Positions 28,318 through 36,766 of a stretch of 64,000 nucleotides of DNA are shown piece after piece. Positions within the stretch are counted from its first letter, which is position 1. Every line of letters begins with the position of its first letter. The notes under the pieces were generated by a model that did no database searches, was not told where the DNA came from, and saw only the letters and a list, made by a program, of their open reading frames with translations. This DNA comes from Planctomycetota bacterium (lineage in GTDB: Bacteria; Planctomycetota; Phycisphaerae; Phycisphaerales; UBA1924): positions 62,001 through 126,000 of the forward strand of contig CAUJHH010000040.1 of assembly GCA_963204725.1 (NCBI GenBank), given 5' to 3'. Both the position numbers and the translations under genes were made by a program.

Positions 28318-30228
28318 ATGGTGCGACCGGCGGGCCAGAGGGTTTGTGCCTTGCTGCTCAGCGCGCGGGAGATCTCGAGAACACACGGCCTCCAGACGCT
28401 CTTCACCGGCGTCTCGCTGAGTGTTGACGAGGGCGATCGCGTGGGCCTGATCGGTCCCAACGGCGCGGGCAAGAGCACGCTGCTGAAGCTCCTGGCGGGG
28501 GAAGACGAGCCGGACGAAGGAGCGATCGTCGGGGCGAAGGGCTTGCGAGCCGTCTACGTGGCGCAGCAAGAGGTCTTTCCGAGCGGCATGACCGCACGTG
28601 AGGTTGTCATCGACGGGGCCGAGCACGGCGTCGACGTCGCATCCATGGACCACCATCAGGCGGAGATCCTCGCCGAGATGCTCCTGGAGCGTGTGGGCTT
28701 CGACGACCTCCATGCCGCGACAGACGCGTCTTCGCTCTCCGGCGGGTGGAAAAAGCGGCTATCGATCGCGCGCGGGCTGGCCCGTGCCGCCGGCGAGCCG
28801 GATCTCCTGCTGCTCGACGAGCCAACCAATCACCTCGACATGGCCGGCATCGCGTGGCTCGAGGAACTCGTGACGAGGCCCGGCCCGAGCGGTGTGCGCT
28901 TCGCCTCCATCTTCGTCACCCACGATCGATCGTTCCTCGAGCGAGTCGCCACACGCGTGGTGGAATTGAGCGCGGCGTACCCGCTCGGCACACTCGCAGT
29001 CGACGGGAACTACACCACATTCCTGCGACGCAAGGAGGAATTCCTCGAGGGGCAGGCCGCCGCAGAGCGATCCATGGCAAACCAGGTCCGGCAGGACCTG
29101 GCGTGGCTCCACCGCGGCGCAAAGGCCAGACGCACGAAGGCCAAGAGCCGCATCGATTCCAGCTACCAGCGGATGGACGAGCTCGCGGAGCTGAAGTCAC
29201 GCAACGCCGTGGCGCAGGGCGCGGCGGCTCGCGTGGACTTCAACTCGTCGGACCGGAAAACGCGCAAGCTGATCTCCGCGCGCGATGTCTCGAAGTCGCT
29301 CGGTGGGCGAGCGCTCTTCTCGGGCGTCGATCTCGACCTCGGCGTGGGCGACTGTCTAGGGCTGCTTGGCCCCAACGGCAGCGGAAAGACAACGCTCATC
29401 CGCGTGCTCACGGGCGACCTGGAGCCGGACACCGGTCGTGTGGTGAGGTCGGATCCGCCGCCCCGGGTCGTGGTCTTCAGCCAGCATCGCACGGACTTCG
29501 AGCCGACAACGCTCTTGCGAGACGCGCTCTGCCCCGTCAGCGACCAGGTCCGGTTCCGCGGGCAGGCGATGCACGTCACCGCGTGGTCGCGGCGGTTTCT
29601 CTTCAAGGACGCGCAGCTTGCGCAGCCGGTCAGCTCGCTCAGCGGCGGTGAGCTGGCGAGGATCCACATCGCGCGGATCATGCTGGAGCCCGCCGATGTG
29701 CTTGTGCTGGACGAGCCGACAAACGACCTGGACATTCCGACACTCGAAGCGATGGAAGAAGCCCTGGAGGACTTTCCCGGCGCGCTGGTGCTGGTGACGC
29801 ACGATCGGGCGATGCTCGATCGCCTGGCGACCGATGTGCTCGCGCTCGATGGAAGGGGCGGGTGCGCGATCGTGGCCAGCGTTGATCAGGCGATCGCGCT
29901 GGAGCGTCGCGCCGCAAGCGCGAAGTCGGCCGGCGAGCCTGCGCAGGAACGGCGTGCGGACACAACCCCGACGACACCCGCCGCGTCGGCAGCACCCGTG
30001 CCCCGTAAGAAGCTGAGTTACAACGAGCAACGCGAGTACGACGCGATAGAAGCTCGGATCGCCGAGGCCGAGCGCCGCGTCTCCGCCGCCGAGGCTATGG
30101 TCAACGACCCCGCCGTAGCGAGCGACCACGAGAGAATGGCGACCGCGTGCGGCACGCTGAGTGCCGCGCAGGAAGCGGTGTCTGTGCTGTACGCGAGATG
30201 GGCAGAACTGGAGTCGAAGCTCGCCTGA
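28318..30228 (+). CDS. uup: ABC-F ATPase, Uup-like
   Basis: A 636-residue soluble ABC-F protein with two nucleotide-binding domains and no membrane segments. The first has GPNGAGKST, SSLSGGWKKRLSIAR and LLLLDEPTNHLD; the second has GPNGSGKTT, SSLSGGELARIHIAR and VLVLDEPTNDLD. A charged linker with KARRTKAKSRID joins them. The C-terminal ~75 residues (KKLSYNEQREYDAIEARIAEAE) are a coiled coil typical of Uup, whose tail binds DNA or ribosome-bound tRNA. A TTG at 28351 would be an alternative start closer to the family's usual N-terminus. Role: translation or DNA stress; precise function unsettled. Confidence 0.9.
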   Translation: MVRPAGQRVCALLLSAREISRTHGLQTLFTGVSLSVDEGDRVGLIGPNGAGKSTLLKLLAGEDEPDEGAIVGAKGLRAVYVAQQEVFPSGMTAREVVIDGAEHGVDVASMDHHQAEILAEMLLERVGFDDLHAATDASSLSGGWKKRLSIARGLARAAGEPDLLLLDEPTNHLDMAGIAWLEELVTRPGPSGVRFASIFVTHDRSFLERVATRVVELSAAYPLGTLAVDGNYTTFLRRKEEFLEGQAAAERSMANQVRQDLAWLHRGAKARRTKAKSRIDSSYQRMDELAELKSRNAVAQGAAARVDFNSSDRKTRKLISARDVSKSLGGRALFSGVDLDLGVGDCLGLLGPNGSGKTTLIRVLTGDLEPDTGRVVRSDPPPRVVVFSQHRTDFEPTTLLRDALCPVSDQVRFRGQAMHVTAWSRRFLFKDAQLAQPVSSLSGGELARIHIARIMLEPADVLVLDEPTNDLDIPTLEAMEEALEDFPGALVLVTHDRAMLDRLATDVLALDGRGGCAIVASVDQAIALERRAASAKSAGEPAQERRADTTPTTPAASAAPVPRKKLSYNEQREYDAIEARIAEAERRVSAAEAMVNDPAVASDHERMATACGTLSAAQEAVSVLYARWAELESKLA

Positions 30229-30243
30229 GTCGGCCGTGCTCGC

Positions 30244-30363
30244 TCAGTCCTTCTTTGCGCCGCCCTCTTTCTTGACCAGAACATACTTGGACTTCCACTT
30301 GCGGCTGCTGCCCTTGCGCTTCTTGGTCGCCCAGCGGATCTTCTTCTTCACCATCTCGGCCAT
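30244..30363 (-). CDS. 39-residue basic protein, function unknown
   Basis: A 39-residue open frame that I translated by hand: it begins MAEMVKKKIRW and ends KKEGGAKKD, and contains 16 Lys/Arg and few acidic residues. The composition is that of a small ribosomal or nucleic-acid-binding protein. It has a GGAG sequence about nine bases upstream of the ATG; an ATG at codon four is an alternative. It lies convergent to the ABC-F gene with only 15 bp between the two stops, and is 143 bp beyond the terminator of the RRM gene, in the same direction. I cannot name a family; it may be a small RNA-binding factor. Confidence 0.5.
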   Translation of the reverse strand: MAEMVKKKIRWATKKRKGSSRKWKSKYVLVKKEGGAKKD

Positions 30364-30496
30364 GGCCGTGTACTCCAGTGCGATCGATCAAACCTGACGC
30401 GATTCGGAGAAGCGCGTCGTGCTTCGGGCGCGACCCAGACGGAGCCGCGCAGGAGGAATGATACGTTCGCCGATGTCCTTGATCGAGGAAACAAAG

Positions 30497-30516
30497 CGGG
30501 GCCCTTTCGGGCCCCG
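30497..30516 (-). terminator. Transcription terminator after the RRM gene
   Basis: An 8-bp G/C stem (CGGGGCCC / GGGCCCCG) with a GAAA loop on the minus strand, followed by CTTTGTTTCC. It lies about 43 bases after the stop codon of the RRM gene, in the expected place. Confidence 0.75.
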
Positions 30517-30558
30517 GCTTGGTCAGTCAGTTACTGCGGACTGCGTGAGACGGATGTC

Positions 30559-30906
30559 TCACCACTTGCCGCGGCCGCCACCACCGCCGCCGCCGCCGCC
30601 GAAGCCGCCGCGGCTCCCGCCGCCGCCGCCGCCACCGAAGCCGCCACGACCACCGCCGCCACCCTCGCGGGGCTTGGCCTCGTTGACCGTGAGGTCACGG
30701 CCATCGACGTTGGTGCCGTTGAGGGCGTTCATCGCGGCGCGAGCCTGGGTGTCGTCGCTCATCTCGATGAAACCGAAGCCGCGGGGGCGGCCGGTCTCGC
30801 GGTCCATGACGAGGGACGCGGAGGTGACGGTGCCGTGCGACTCAAAGAGCTGGCGAAGCTGAGACTCAGACGTATTGAAAGACAGATTGCCGACGTAGAT
30901 CTTCAT
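30559..30906 (-). CDS. Glycine-rich RNA-binding protein (single RRM)
   Basis: A 115-residue protein with one RNA-recognition motif and a glycine tail. RNP2 is KIYVGNLSF (residues 2-10), RNP1 is RGFGFIEM, and the fold's remaining strands are complete to about residue 80. The last 35 residues are Gly-rich with RG and GGF repeats, an arrangement known from cyanobacterial and plant cold-induced RNA chaperones. It likely binds single-stranded RNA in the cytoplasm. A stem-forming sequence in the 5' leader (30917-30961) may regulate translation. The start at 30906 is the family's normal one. Confidence 0.92.
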   Translation of the reverse strand: MKIYVGNLSFNTSESQLRQLFESHGTVTSASLVMDRETGRPRGFGFIEMSDDTQARAAMNALNGTNVDGRDLTVNEAKPREGGGGGRGGFGGGGGGGSRGGFGGGGGGGGGRGKW

Positions 30907-30916
30907 GTGCTTGAAC

Positions 30917-30961
30917 CTTGCCCGAAAGTGTTTGGATGACCGGTGCTTGAACTCGGGCAAG
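30917..30961 (-). promoter_or_regulatory. Possible 5' leader stem masking the RRM ribosome-binding region
   Basis: A perfect 9-base inverted repeat (CTTGCCCGA / TCGGGCAAG) separated by 27 bases lies in the leader of the RRM gene. The arm nearest the start ends 10 bases before the ATG and includes the AAG of an AAGG that is the only Shine-Dalgarno-like sequence. TTCAAGCAC occurs twice, beside each arm. The pairing could hide the ribosome site; function is inferred, not shown. Confidence 0.4.
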
Positions 30962-31112
30962 AGAAGCGTCGGAGACCTCGAGCACGCACCCACGATTTGG
31001 ATGAGTCCCGATGCCGAATGGAAGAATACTAGGTGGGTGGGTCAACGTCCGCGCGAAAATATGGCAGGATTCCGGACGGACCGAATGATCGGCTAATTCT
31101 GCGCAGCGAGGG

Positions 31113-32237
31113 TCAGAAAAGGGCCATCTGGCCCCTCCCGTCGGCCCGTGGGCGACGGAAGGCCTCGCGGTTCTGGGGTGGCGTCTCCCTGTCGAGGCCG
31201 TGCCGCCGGCAAAAGACGCGAAAAGTCTGGCGTATCTGGTCGGCGATCGCCCCGGTTCCGACGAACCGCTCGCCGAATTCGGCCCGGTAGAGCTCCCCCT
31301 CGCGGCACTGGCGCAGCAAAGACTCCGCTTTGTCGGCCCGATCGGGAAAGTGTGCCCGCAACCATGCCTGATAGATCGCTTTGTTCTGGTGAGGCAGGCG
31401 CAGCAGCATGTACGCCGCGTTGGTCGCCCCCGCGTCCGCTGCCGCGCCGAGGATCTGGGGAATCTCGTGGTCGTTGATGGCAGGGATCACGGGAGCGACC
31501 ATGACCGTGACCGGGATCCCGATTCCGGCCAGAGCTCGGACGATCTCCAGGCGCGCCCGAGGGCTCGACGCGCGCGGCTCGAGCGTGGACACCAGCGAGT
31601 TGTCGAGCGTCGTGATGCTCACCGCCGCATGGACGCAGCCGTGGGAGTGCAGCTCGGCGAGCAGATCCAGGTCCCGCAGCACGAGCCGGCTCTTGGCGAT
31701 GATCGCGGTCGGCTGCCGGCATTCGGCCAGCACCTCGAGCACAGATCGGGTGACCCCGAGTTCGCGTTCAACCGGCTGATAGGGGTCGGTCACGCCAGAG
31801 AGCACGATCGTCTCCGGCTGCCATGCGGGTCGCGAGAGCTCCGCACGGAGGAGCGATGCTGCGTCTCGTTTGGCGAAGATCACGCTCTCAAAGTCGATGC
31901 CGGGCGAGAGTCCAAAGTACTCATGGCCGGGGCGGGCGTAGCAGTAGACGCAGCCGTGCTCGCACCCGCGATAGGGATTGATCGTCCAGTTGAACGGGAG
32001 ATCCGGCGAGTCGACGCGATTGATGATCGTGCGGGCGTGATCCGTGCGCAACCTGGTCGGGAGCTGGCGGCCTCCCGGGCGCTCGCTCAACTCCGCATCG
32101 AGGTGCTCACCGTCGATACTCAGCGAGACCGGCTCGAACCGACCCACGGGGTTGATCGTCGACCCCCGACCTCGGACCAGCGGCGGCGCGAGCGTCGGGT
32201 CAATCTCGTCGTCGAAATGACGATGACCGGCATTCAC
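31113..32237 (-). CDS. PA0069-family radical SAM protein
   Basis: A 374-residue radical SAM enzyme of the SplB-like / PA0069 group. The iron-sulfur motif CEHGCVYCYARP supplies the three cysteines of CxxxCxxC; NPYRGC precedes it, and LSGVTDPYQPVE and TTLDNSLVSTLEPRASSPRARLE are typical of the family. It likely binds a [4Fe-4S] cluster and makes radical chemistry from S-adenosylmethionine; the substrate is unknown, although relatives include DNA photolesion lyase. The C-terminus ends in GQMALF, resembling a sliding-clamp-binding motif. Confidence 0.92.
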   Translation of the reverse strand: MNAGHRHFDDEIDPTLAPPLVRGRGSTINPVGRFEPVSLSIDGEHLDAELSERPGGRQLPTRLRTDHARTIINRVDSPDLPFNWTINPYRGCEHGCVYCYARPGHEYFGLSPGIDFESVIFAKRDAASLLRAELSRPAWQPETIVLSGVTDPYQPVERELGVTRSVLEVLAECRQPTAIIAKSRLVLRDLDLLAELHSHGCVHAAVSITTLDNSLVSTLEPRASSPRARLEIVRALAGIGIPVTVMVAPVIPAINDHEIPQILGAAADAGATNAAYMLLRLPHQNKAIYQAWLRAHFPDRADKAESLLRQCREGELYRAEFGERFVGTGAIADQIRQTFRVFCRRHGLDRETPPQNREAFRRPRADGRGQMALF

Positions 32238-32280
32238 GCCGAATCATAGTCGTATTATGTTTGGGTATCGAGCCGATGGA

Positions 32281-33159
32281 TCAGTGGTGCTCGTCCACCT
32301 TGGCGTGGGCCTGGGGCTTAGCCGCAGGCTTGCTCGTGGTCGGCGCCGTGGTGCGAGCCGCGGTGGTGGTGGGCTGCGGGCGGCTGTTCAGCACAGTCGG
32401 CTCGGGCGCTGTCGTTGTCGCGACCGGGGTCTCGCGCGCCTCTCGGGCGCGAACGAGGATGCTCTCCTCGTTGGGGTGCTGACCGAGCCACTCAACGCGG
32501 CCAGACTCAAGGTTGTAGACCGCGCCCACGACGCGGATCGAGCCGCTCTCGGTCGCCTCCGCGATGATGGGGCTGGAGGCGATAAGGTCAGAGATCGAAC
32601 GCATGACATTCGCGCGAACCGCAAGGTCGATCAGCGCGTCGCCGCTCGCGTCCGGCGATCCGGTGCGGGCCTCAAAGACGGCGGGAAAGATGGGCGCGAG
32701 CATCGCGCCGATATTGCCGTGGGCCTCGCCGCCGCCGGCCGCGGCCTTGACCGCGCCGCAGGACGAGTGGCCGAGAACGACGAGCAGAGGTGAGCCAAGA
32801 TGCTCGACGGCGTACTCGATGGAACCGGCCTGGAACGGGCCGCTGGTGTTGCCGGCAACGCGGATGGTGAAGACATCGCCGACGCCTCGATCAAAGACCC
32901 GCTCGACGGGCAGTCGCGAGTCAGCGCACGCAAGGACGATCGCGAAGGGCGACTGTCCGATAGCCGTGTCGTGCACGCGCGTGGTGTCGGCGTTGCGGTG
33001 CTCGCACATGTTGCTGGAGAATCGCACGTTTCCCGCCATCAACAGGTCGAGCGCATCGGTCGGCGTGTAGGCGGTCGCCGAAGGAGGCGTGGCGAGCGCA
33101 GCGAGAGGCGAACCTGCAACGGCGATCGCGATGAGTGAGAGGCGGAGGGAACCGTGCAT
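32281..33159 (-). CDS. Exported beta-class carbonic anhydrase
   Basis: A 292-residue beta-carbonic anhydrase with an N-terminal signal (LSLIAIAVAGSPLAALA). The zinc ligands are Cys78 in ACADSR and His131/Cys134 in GHSSCGAV, and the Asp-Arg pair that controls the ligand lies in the ADSR motif. The enzyme hydrates CO2 reversibly. The last 60 residues after the fold are rich in Thr, Pro and Ala with a His-containing end (KVDEHH) and may be a linker or metal-binding tail. An extracytoplasmic beta-type enzyme is less common than a cytosolic one. It is divergent from the hybrid kinase gene. Confidence 0.92.
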   Translation of the reverse strand: MHGSLRLSLIAIAVAGSPLAALATPPSATAYTPTDALDLLMAGNVRFSSNMCEHRNADTTRVHDTAIGQSPFAIVLACADSRLPVERVFDRGVGDVFTIRVAGNTSGPFQAGSIEYAVEHLGSPLLVVLGHSSCGAVKAAAGGGEAHGNIGAMLAPIFPAVFEARTGSPDASGDALIDLAVRANVMRSISDLIASSPIIAEATESGSIRVVGAVYNLESGRVEWLGQHPNEESILVRAREARETPVATTTAPEPTVLNSRPQPTTTAARTTAPTTSKPAAKPQAHAKVDEHH

Positions 33160-33425
33160 GCGAGCTCTCCTTGGAGCATGTATGTGTTGACTGCGACCCC
33201 GTCGAGTTGGGGTGCGATGGACTGACTGATCGGGTGAACGGAAGGTCCGATGCTGGTCAATAAAGAGTTATCGCCGAGGTAAGGAAGCAGCACTCGACCT
33301 CGGGGAAACCCGGGGAAAGCGTCGGTGCCCACGCAACATCTCTCGTGGGCCAGAATTGTCGCCAAACTGGGGGGAAGCGATCGCCGATCGGTCCTCGGGG
33401 TGTTGCAGCCCCAAGGGAGCGACGG

Positions 33426-35195
33426 ATGCGAACTCTCGAAGGTGATATCACCACTCTGATCACGGGCGATGCCTGCGGCCCGGCGGGCGCAGCGCCCAGC
33501 GCGATCAGCGCGGCTTCGGTGGAAGGTGTGGTCGGGTTCTTCACAAACAGCGGCTCCTACATGCCGCGAATCGAGTGCATCCGAAACGAGGCCGGAGAGC
33601 CCGATTGGCCCTGGATCATCGTGCTGGTGGCGTTGACCGGTGGGGTGATCTTCGCATACATGCGGATCTTCGCGTTCTGGCTGCGCGGATACCTGCGCGA
33701 GGCGCCCCAGGATCGCAACCGAAAGCTCATGGATCTGGCAAACATCTTCTTGTGGTGCGCGATCTGCGGCTACGTGATGTCGCTGGTCATGTTCGTGTGG
33801 CCGGCGTACCGACTCCTGGCGGTGTTCCTGTTCGTGCTCAACGTCTGGTGCTGGCGATTCACCAGGAACCTCGGCGATCTCACAGTCTCGTTCTCCGCCA
33901 GACGCCTCGCGCGGGAACTCGCGGAGTCGATCGCGGCAAGGAACTCCGAGCTGGAAAGACAGGTCGAAGAGCGGACGAGAGAACTGGAGTCCGCCCGCCG
34001 TGAGGCGATCGGAGCCAACCAGGCAAAGTCGCGATTCCTTGCGATGATGAGCCACGAGATCCGCACGCCGATGACCGCGATCCTCGGATTCGCGGAGCTG
34101 CTGGGCGCTCCCGAGGCGACCCAGGCGCAGCGGACCGAGTGCGCACGCACCATCAACCGACACGGTGAGCATCTTCTCGCTGTCATCAACGACATCCTCG
34201 ACCTCTCGAAGATGGAGGCCGGACGACTCGACGTGGAGCGGGTCTGCTGCTCGCCACTGACCTGCGTGTCGGATGTGATCGACCTCTATCGCGGGCGAGC
34301 GACGGAGCGCGGCATCACGCTCGAACTCGTGCAGGAGTCTCCCATCCCCGAGCGGATCCAGACCGATCCCACCAGACTGCGACAGGCGGTCATGAATCTG
34401 GTCTCCAACGCCGTGAAGTTCACCGAGCGCGGCAGCGTCCGCGTGGCCCTCTCGATCGAACGCGACGAGCGGAGCGATCGCGACATGGTCATCATCAGGG
34501 TGTCGGATACGGGCGTCGGCATCAGCGAGGACCAGATCGCTCGGCTCTTCGAGCCGTTCATGCAGGCGGATCAGTCCACCACACGCCGGTTCGGTGGAAC
34601 GGGCCTCGGCCTCACGATCACCCGGCGGCTCTCGGAACTGCTCGGGGGCGACGTGTCCGTGCGGAGCGCCGTCGGCGAGGGGGCCACGTTCACGCTCCGG
34701 GTCGATCCCGGCGACGTCTCCGCGTGCGTGATGGTCACGACCGACGAATCGCGATCGATGATGCGGGCTCCGACAGACGCCGCCCCGCCACGCAGGCCGA
34801 CACTCTCCGGACGCGTGCTCTTCGCGGACGATGCGCCCGACAATCAGCGGCTCTTCGGCCATCTTCTCACGCGCGCGGGTCTGGTCGTGGATGTCGTGGC
34901 CGACGGGAGCGCGGCCGTGGCCCGAGCGATGGACGCGTGGAGGCACTGTCGCGCGTACGACGTGATCATCCTCGACGTCCAGATGCCGGAGCTCGACGGC
35001 GCGAGTGCCGTCCGCGCGCTCCGAGTGGCCGGATACGATGGGCTGGTGATCGCGCTGAGCGCCGACGCGATGGAAGAGGCGCGCCGAATCGGCATCGAGG
35101 CCGGGTTCGATGAGTACCTCACCAAACCCATCGCCGGCAGCGTGCTCATCGAGACTCTCCGGGCGATCATGCAGCGCCGCACGATGATCGTCTGA
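33426..35195 (+). CDS. Hybrid sensor histidine kinase/response regulator
   Basis: A 589-residue membrane-bound hybrid kinase. Hydrophobic segments at about 60-80 and 112-140 form the sensor region, with no recognisable sensory fold. A coiled coil leads to the HisKA domain with the phosphorylated His in MMSHEIRTPM, then the HATPase domain (NLVSNAVKFTERG, DTGVGISEDQIARLFEPF, GTGLGLTITRRL), and a C-terminal receiver whose phospho-acceptor Asp lies in IILDVQMPELDG. AAGGGAG seven bases before the ATG supports this start. The signal sensed is unknown; there is no separate response regulator next to it. Confidence 0.93.
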   Translation: MRTLEGDITTLITGDACGPAGAAPSAISAASVEGVVGFFTNSGSYMPRIECIRNEAGEPDWPWIIVLVALTGGVIFAYMRIFAFWLRGYLREAPQDRNRKLMDLANIFLWCAICGYVMSLVMFVWPAYRLLAVFLFVLNVWCWRFTRNLGDLTVSFSARRLARELAESIAARNSELERQVEERTRELESARREAIGANQAKSRFLAMMSHEIRTPMTAILGFAELLGAPEATQAQRTECARTINRHGEHLLAVINDILDLSKMEAGRLDVERVCCSPLTCVSDVIDLYRGRATERGITLELVQESPIPERIQTDPTRLRQAVMNLVSNAVKFTERGSVRVALSIERDERSDRDMVIIRVSDTGVGISEDQIARLFEPFMQADQSTTRRFGGTGLGLTITRRLSELLGGDVSVRSAVGEGATFTLRVDPGDVSACVMVTTDESRSMMRAPTDAAPPRRPTLSGRVLFADDAPDNQRLFGHLLTRAGLVVDVVADGSAAVARAMDAWRHCRAYDVIILDVQMPELDGASAVRALRVAGYDGLVIALSADAMEEARRIGIEAGFDEYLTKPIAGSVLIETLRAIMQRRTMIV

Positions 35196-35210
35196 ACGCG
35201 CCGAGCCGAC

Positions 35211-35858
35211 TCACACCGTGCCGTACATGCGGTCGCCGGCGTCGCCAAGGCCCGGAAGAATGAACCCGCGCTCGTTGAGCTGCCGATCCAGTGCCGCAGC
35301 ATAAATACGAACGTCCGGGTGCGCCGCAGCAAGGCTGGAGACGCCCTCGGGCGCCGCAACCAGGCAGATCATCCGGAGATCCCGCGCGCCCGCCTCCTTC
35401 AGCAGCGTGATCGCCTGGATCGCGCTGCCACCCGTCGCGAGCATCGGATCCACGAGCACGACCGGGCCGGCATCAAGATCTCGCGGGAGCTTGCGGAGGT
35501 ACACAACGGGCTTGAGCGTCTGTTCGTCGCGGCTCAGGCCGAGGTGACCGACCCTTGCCTCCGGCATCATCTCCAGGATGCCCTCGGCCATGCAGAGGCC
35601 GGCGCGGAGAACCGGCACAACAGTGATCGTCGCCGTGATCCGGTGCGCGTCGATGCGCTCGAGCGGGGTCTGCACCTGCACCACGCTCGTCGGGAACGAC
35701 CGTGTGACCTCAAAGACCATCAGCCCGGCGATCTGATAGAGGAGAGCGCGGAAAGGGCGATGGCTCGTCGCCACGTCCCGCAGATAGGCCATCTTGTGCT
35801 GGATAAGCGGATGGTCGAAGACGACAAGGTGGGGATGGGCGTCTTCGGGTGCTGCCAT
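35211..35858 (-). CDS. upp: Uracil phosphoribosyltransferase
   Basis: A 215-residue enzyme of pyrimidine salvage: uracil plus PRPP gives UMP. The PRPP-binding loop is VVLVDPMLATGGSA and the uracil-binding C-terminal end YAAALDRQLNERGFILPGLGDAGDRMYGT is the family signature. FRALLYQIAGLMVFEVTR is the N-terminal helix region typical of Upp. The enzyme acts in the cytoplasm. Three bases separate its start from the stop of the 146-residue gene upstream, so they form an operon. Confidence 0.96.
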   Translation of the reverse strand: MAAPEDAHPHLVVFDHPLIQHKMAYLRDVATSHRPFRALLYQIAGLMVFEVTRSFPTSVVQVQTPLERIDAHRITATITVVPVLRAGLCMAEGILEMMPEARVGHLGLSRDEQTLKPVVYLRKLPRDLDAGPVVLVDPMLATGGSAIQAITLLKEAGARDLRMICLVAAPEGVSSLAAAHPDVRIYAAALDRQLNERGFILPGLGDAGDRMYGTV

Positions 35859-35861
35859 GGA

Positions 35862-36302
35862 TCAGCCGCCGGACTTCGGTCGACCGGACTTCGCGGCTCG
35901 CGTCGCCGCAGTCACCCGCGACAGCGGACCCTTCACCTTCGCAGGCACCACAGGCGCGGGCGGCTCGATGCCGTCGAGGTGCTCGAGTAGCTCCTCGACA
36001 TCCACGCAGGCGAGCGCCGCCGGCACCCGATCGCTCGCAAGGTCCACCACGTCCTGCTTGCCTCCGATGAAGAAAAGCTTGACGTTCATCAGCTTCTTGG
36101 TCGTCGCGAAATAGTCCGCGATCTCGCGCCCATTGGCTGGCAGCCGTTCGAGCGAGATCACGAGGGCCTCGGGGATCGCACTGAAGTCGAGCTTCGCCTT
36201 CGAGTCCGAATGGATGCGGACATCGTGGCCGTTCTTCTCAAGAGCCCTCGCCGTCGGGCGGGCTTCCTGCTCGTGCCAGTGGATATAGACGATGCTGGCC
36301 AT
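35862..36302 (-). CDS. Hypothetical receiver-like protein
   Basis: A 146-residue protein resembling a degenerate response-regulator receiver: MASIVYIHWHEQEARPTARALEKNGHDVRIH, EALVISLERLPANGREIADYF and VKLFFIGG follow the alternating strand-helix pattern. The usual phospho-acceptor Asp is not obvious (LERLP replaces it), so it may be phosphorylation-independent. The last 40 residues are Ala/Lys/Pro-rich. It is the first gene of an operon with upp, three bases before it. Function unknown. Confidence 0.65.
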   Translation of the reverse strand: MASIVYIHWHEQEARPTARALEKNGHDVRIHSDSKAKLDFSAIPEALVISLERLPANGREIADYFATTKKLMNVKLFFIGGKQDVVDLASDRVPAALACVDVEELLEHLDGIEPPAPVVPAKVKGPLSRVTAATRAAKSGRPKSGG

Positions 36303-36375
36303 GTGCTACCTCGGGGTCAGAATCATAGAGGGATTGCGCGTCCGGTTCGACCCGCAGAGCGCGCGATGATCTCCT

Positions 36376-36394
36376 GGGTGCGCGGGGCGCACCC
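36376..36394 (-). terminator. Hairpin downstream of tRNA-Gln
   Basis: A perfect 8-bp stem, GGGTGCGC / GCGCACCC, with a GGG loop on the plus strand (CCC on the minus). It lies about 28 bases after the 3' end of the tRNA in the direction of transcription. There is no U-run, so a terminator role is inferred from position. Confidence 0.45.
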
Positions 36395-36422
36395 CTTGAG
36401 GACTCACTCCAAACGGTGGAAG

Positions 36423-36493
36423 CTGGGGATCTAGGATTCGAACCTAGACTAACTGAGCCAGAGTCAGTCGTGCTACCGTTACACCAATCCCCA
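36423..36493 (-). tRNA. tRNA-Gln (anticodon CTG)
   Basis: Read on the minus strand, the acceptor stem TGGGGAT pairs with ATCCCCA, the anticodon stem ACTGA pairs with TCAGT around loop CTCTGGC giving anticodon CTG, and the T-arm is CTAGG / CCTAG around TTCGAAT. A G at the discriminator position fits glutamine tRNA. The D-stem is short and the variable loop has four bases. No CCA is encoded. The total is 71 bases. It reads CAG codons. Confidence 0.92.
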
Positions 36494-36766
36494 ATCGACG
36501 CGGCCGGCCGCCGCGGTCAAGCGGAAGTGTACGCGGGCTGGCCCGAGGGGCAAAGGGGACGCTCGGGGTTGCGCGAGTGCGTCGGTCGCGTGCCGCTCGC
36601 TCCAGTGCCGCGTCGGGACCAGATCAATCGAGTGATGCGCCAGACCGGGACGGCCAATGGTGCGTCCCAGGGCGGTTACACCGAATCAACCACCGAAACG
36701 GATCGTCTTGCGCCGCATTGACTTGCGCCACGCGATCGCACGTCCGCGAAAGTTATCAGATCCCCA

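Noticed and set aside
30917-30961. Known riboswitch class before the RRM gene
   Set aside because: The leader is too short and shows none of the conserved cores I know; only a simple stem is supported.
33039-34946. 635-residue minus-strand frame over the hybrid kinase
   Set aside because: Shadow of the kinase gene with an Arg/His-rich product.
36423-36493. Genomic island inserted at the tRNA
   Set aside because: No integrase, no direct repeat of the tRNA 3' end nearby, and ordinary chromosomal genes on both sides.
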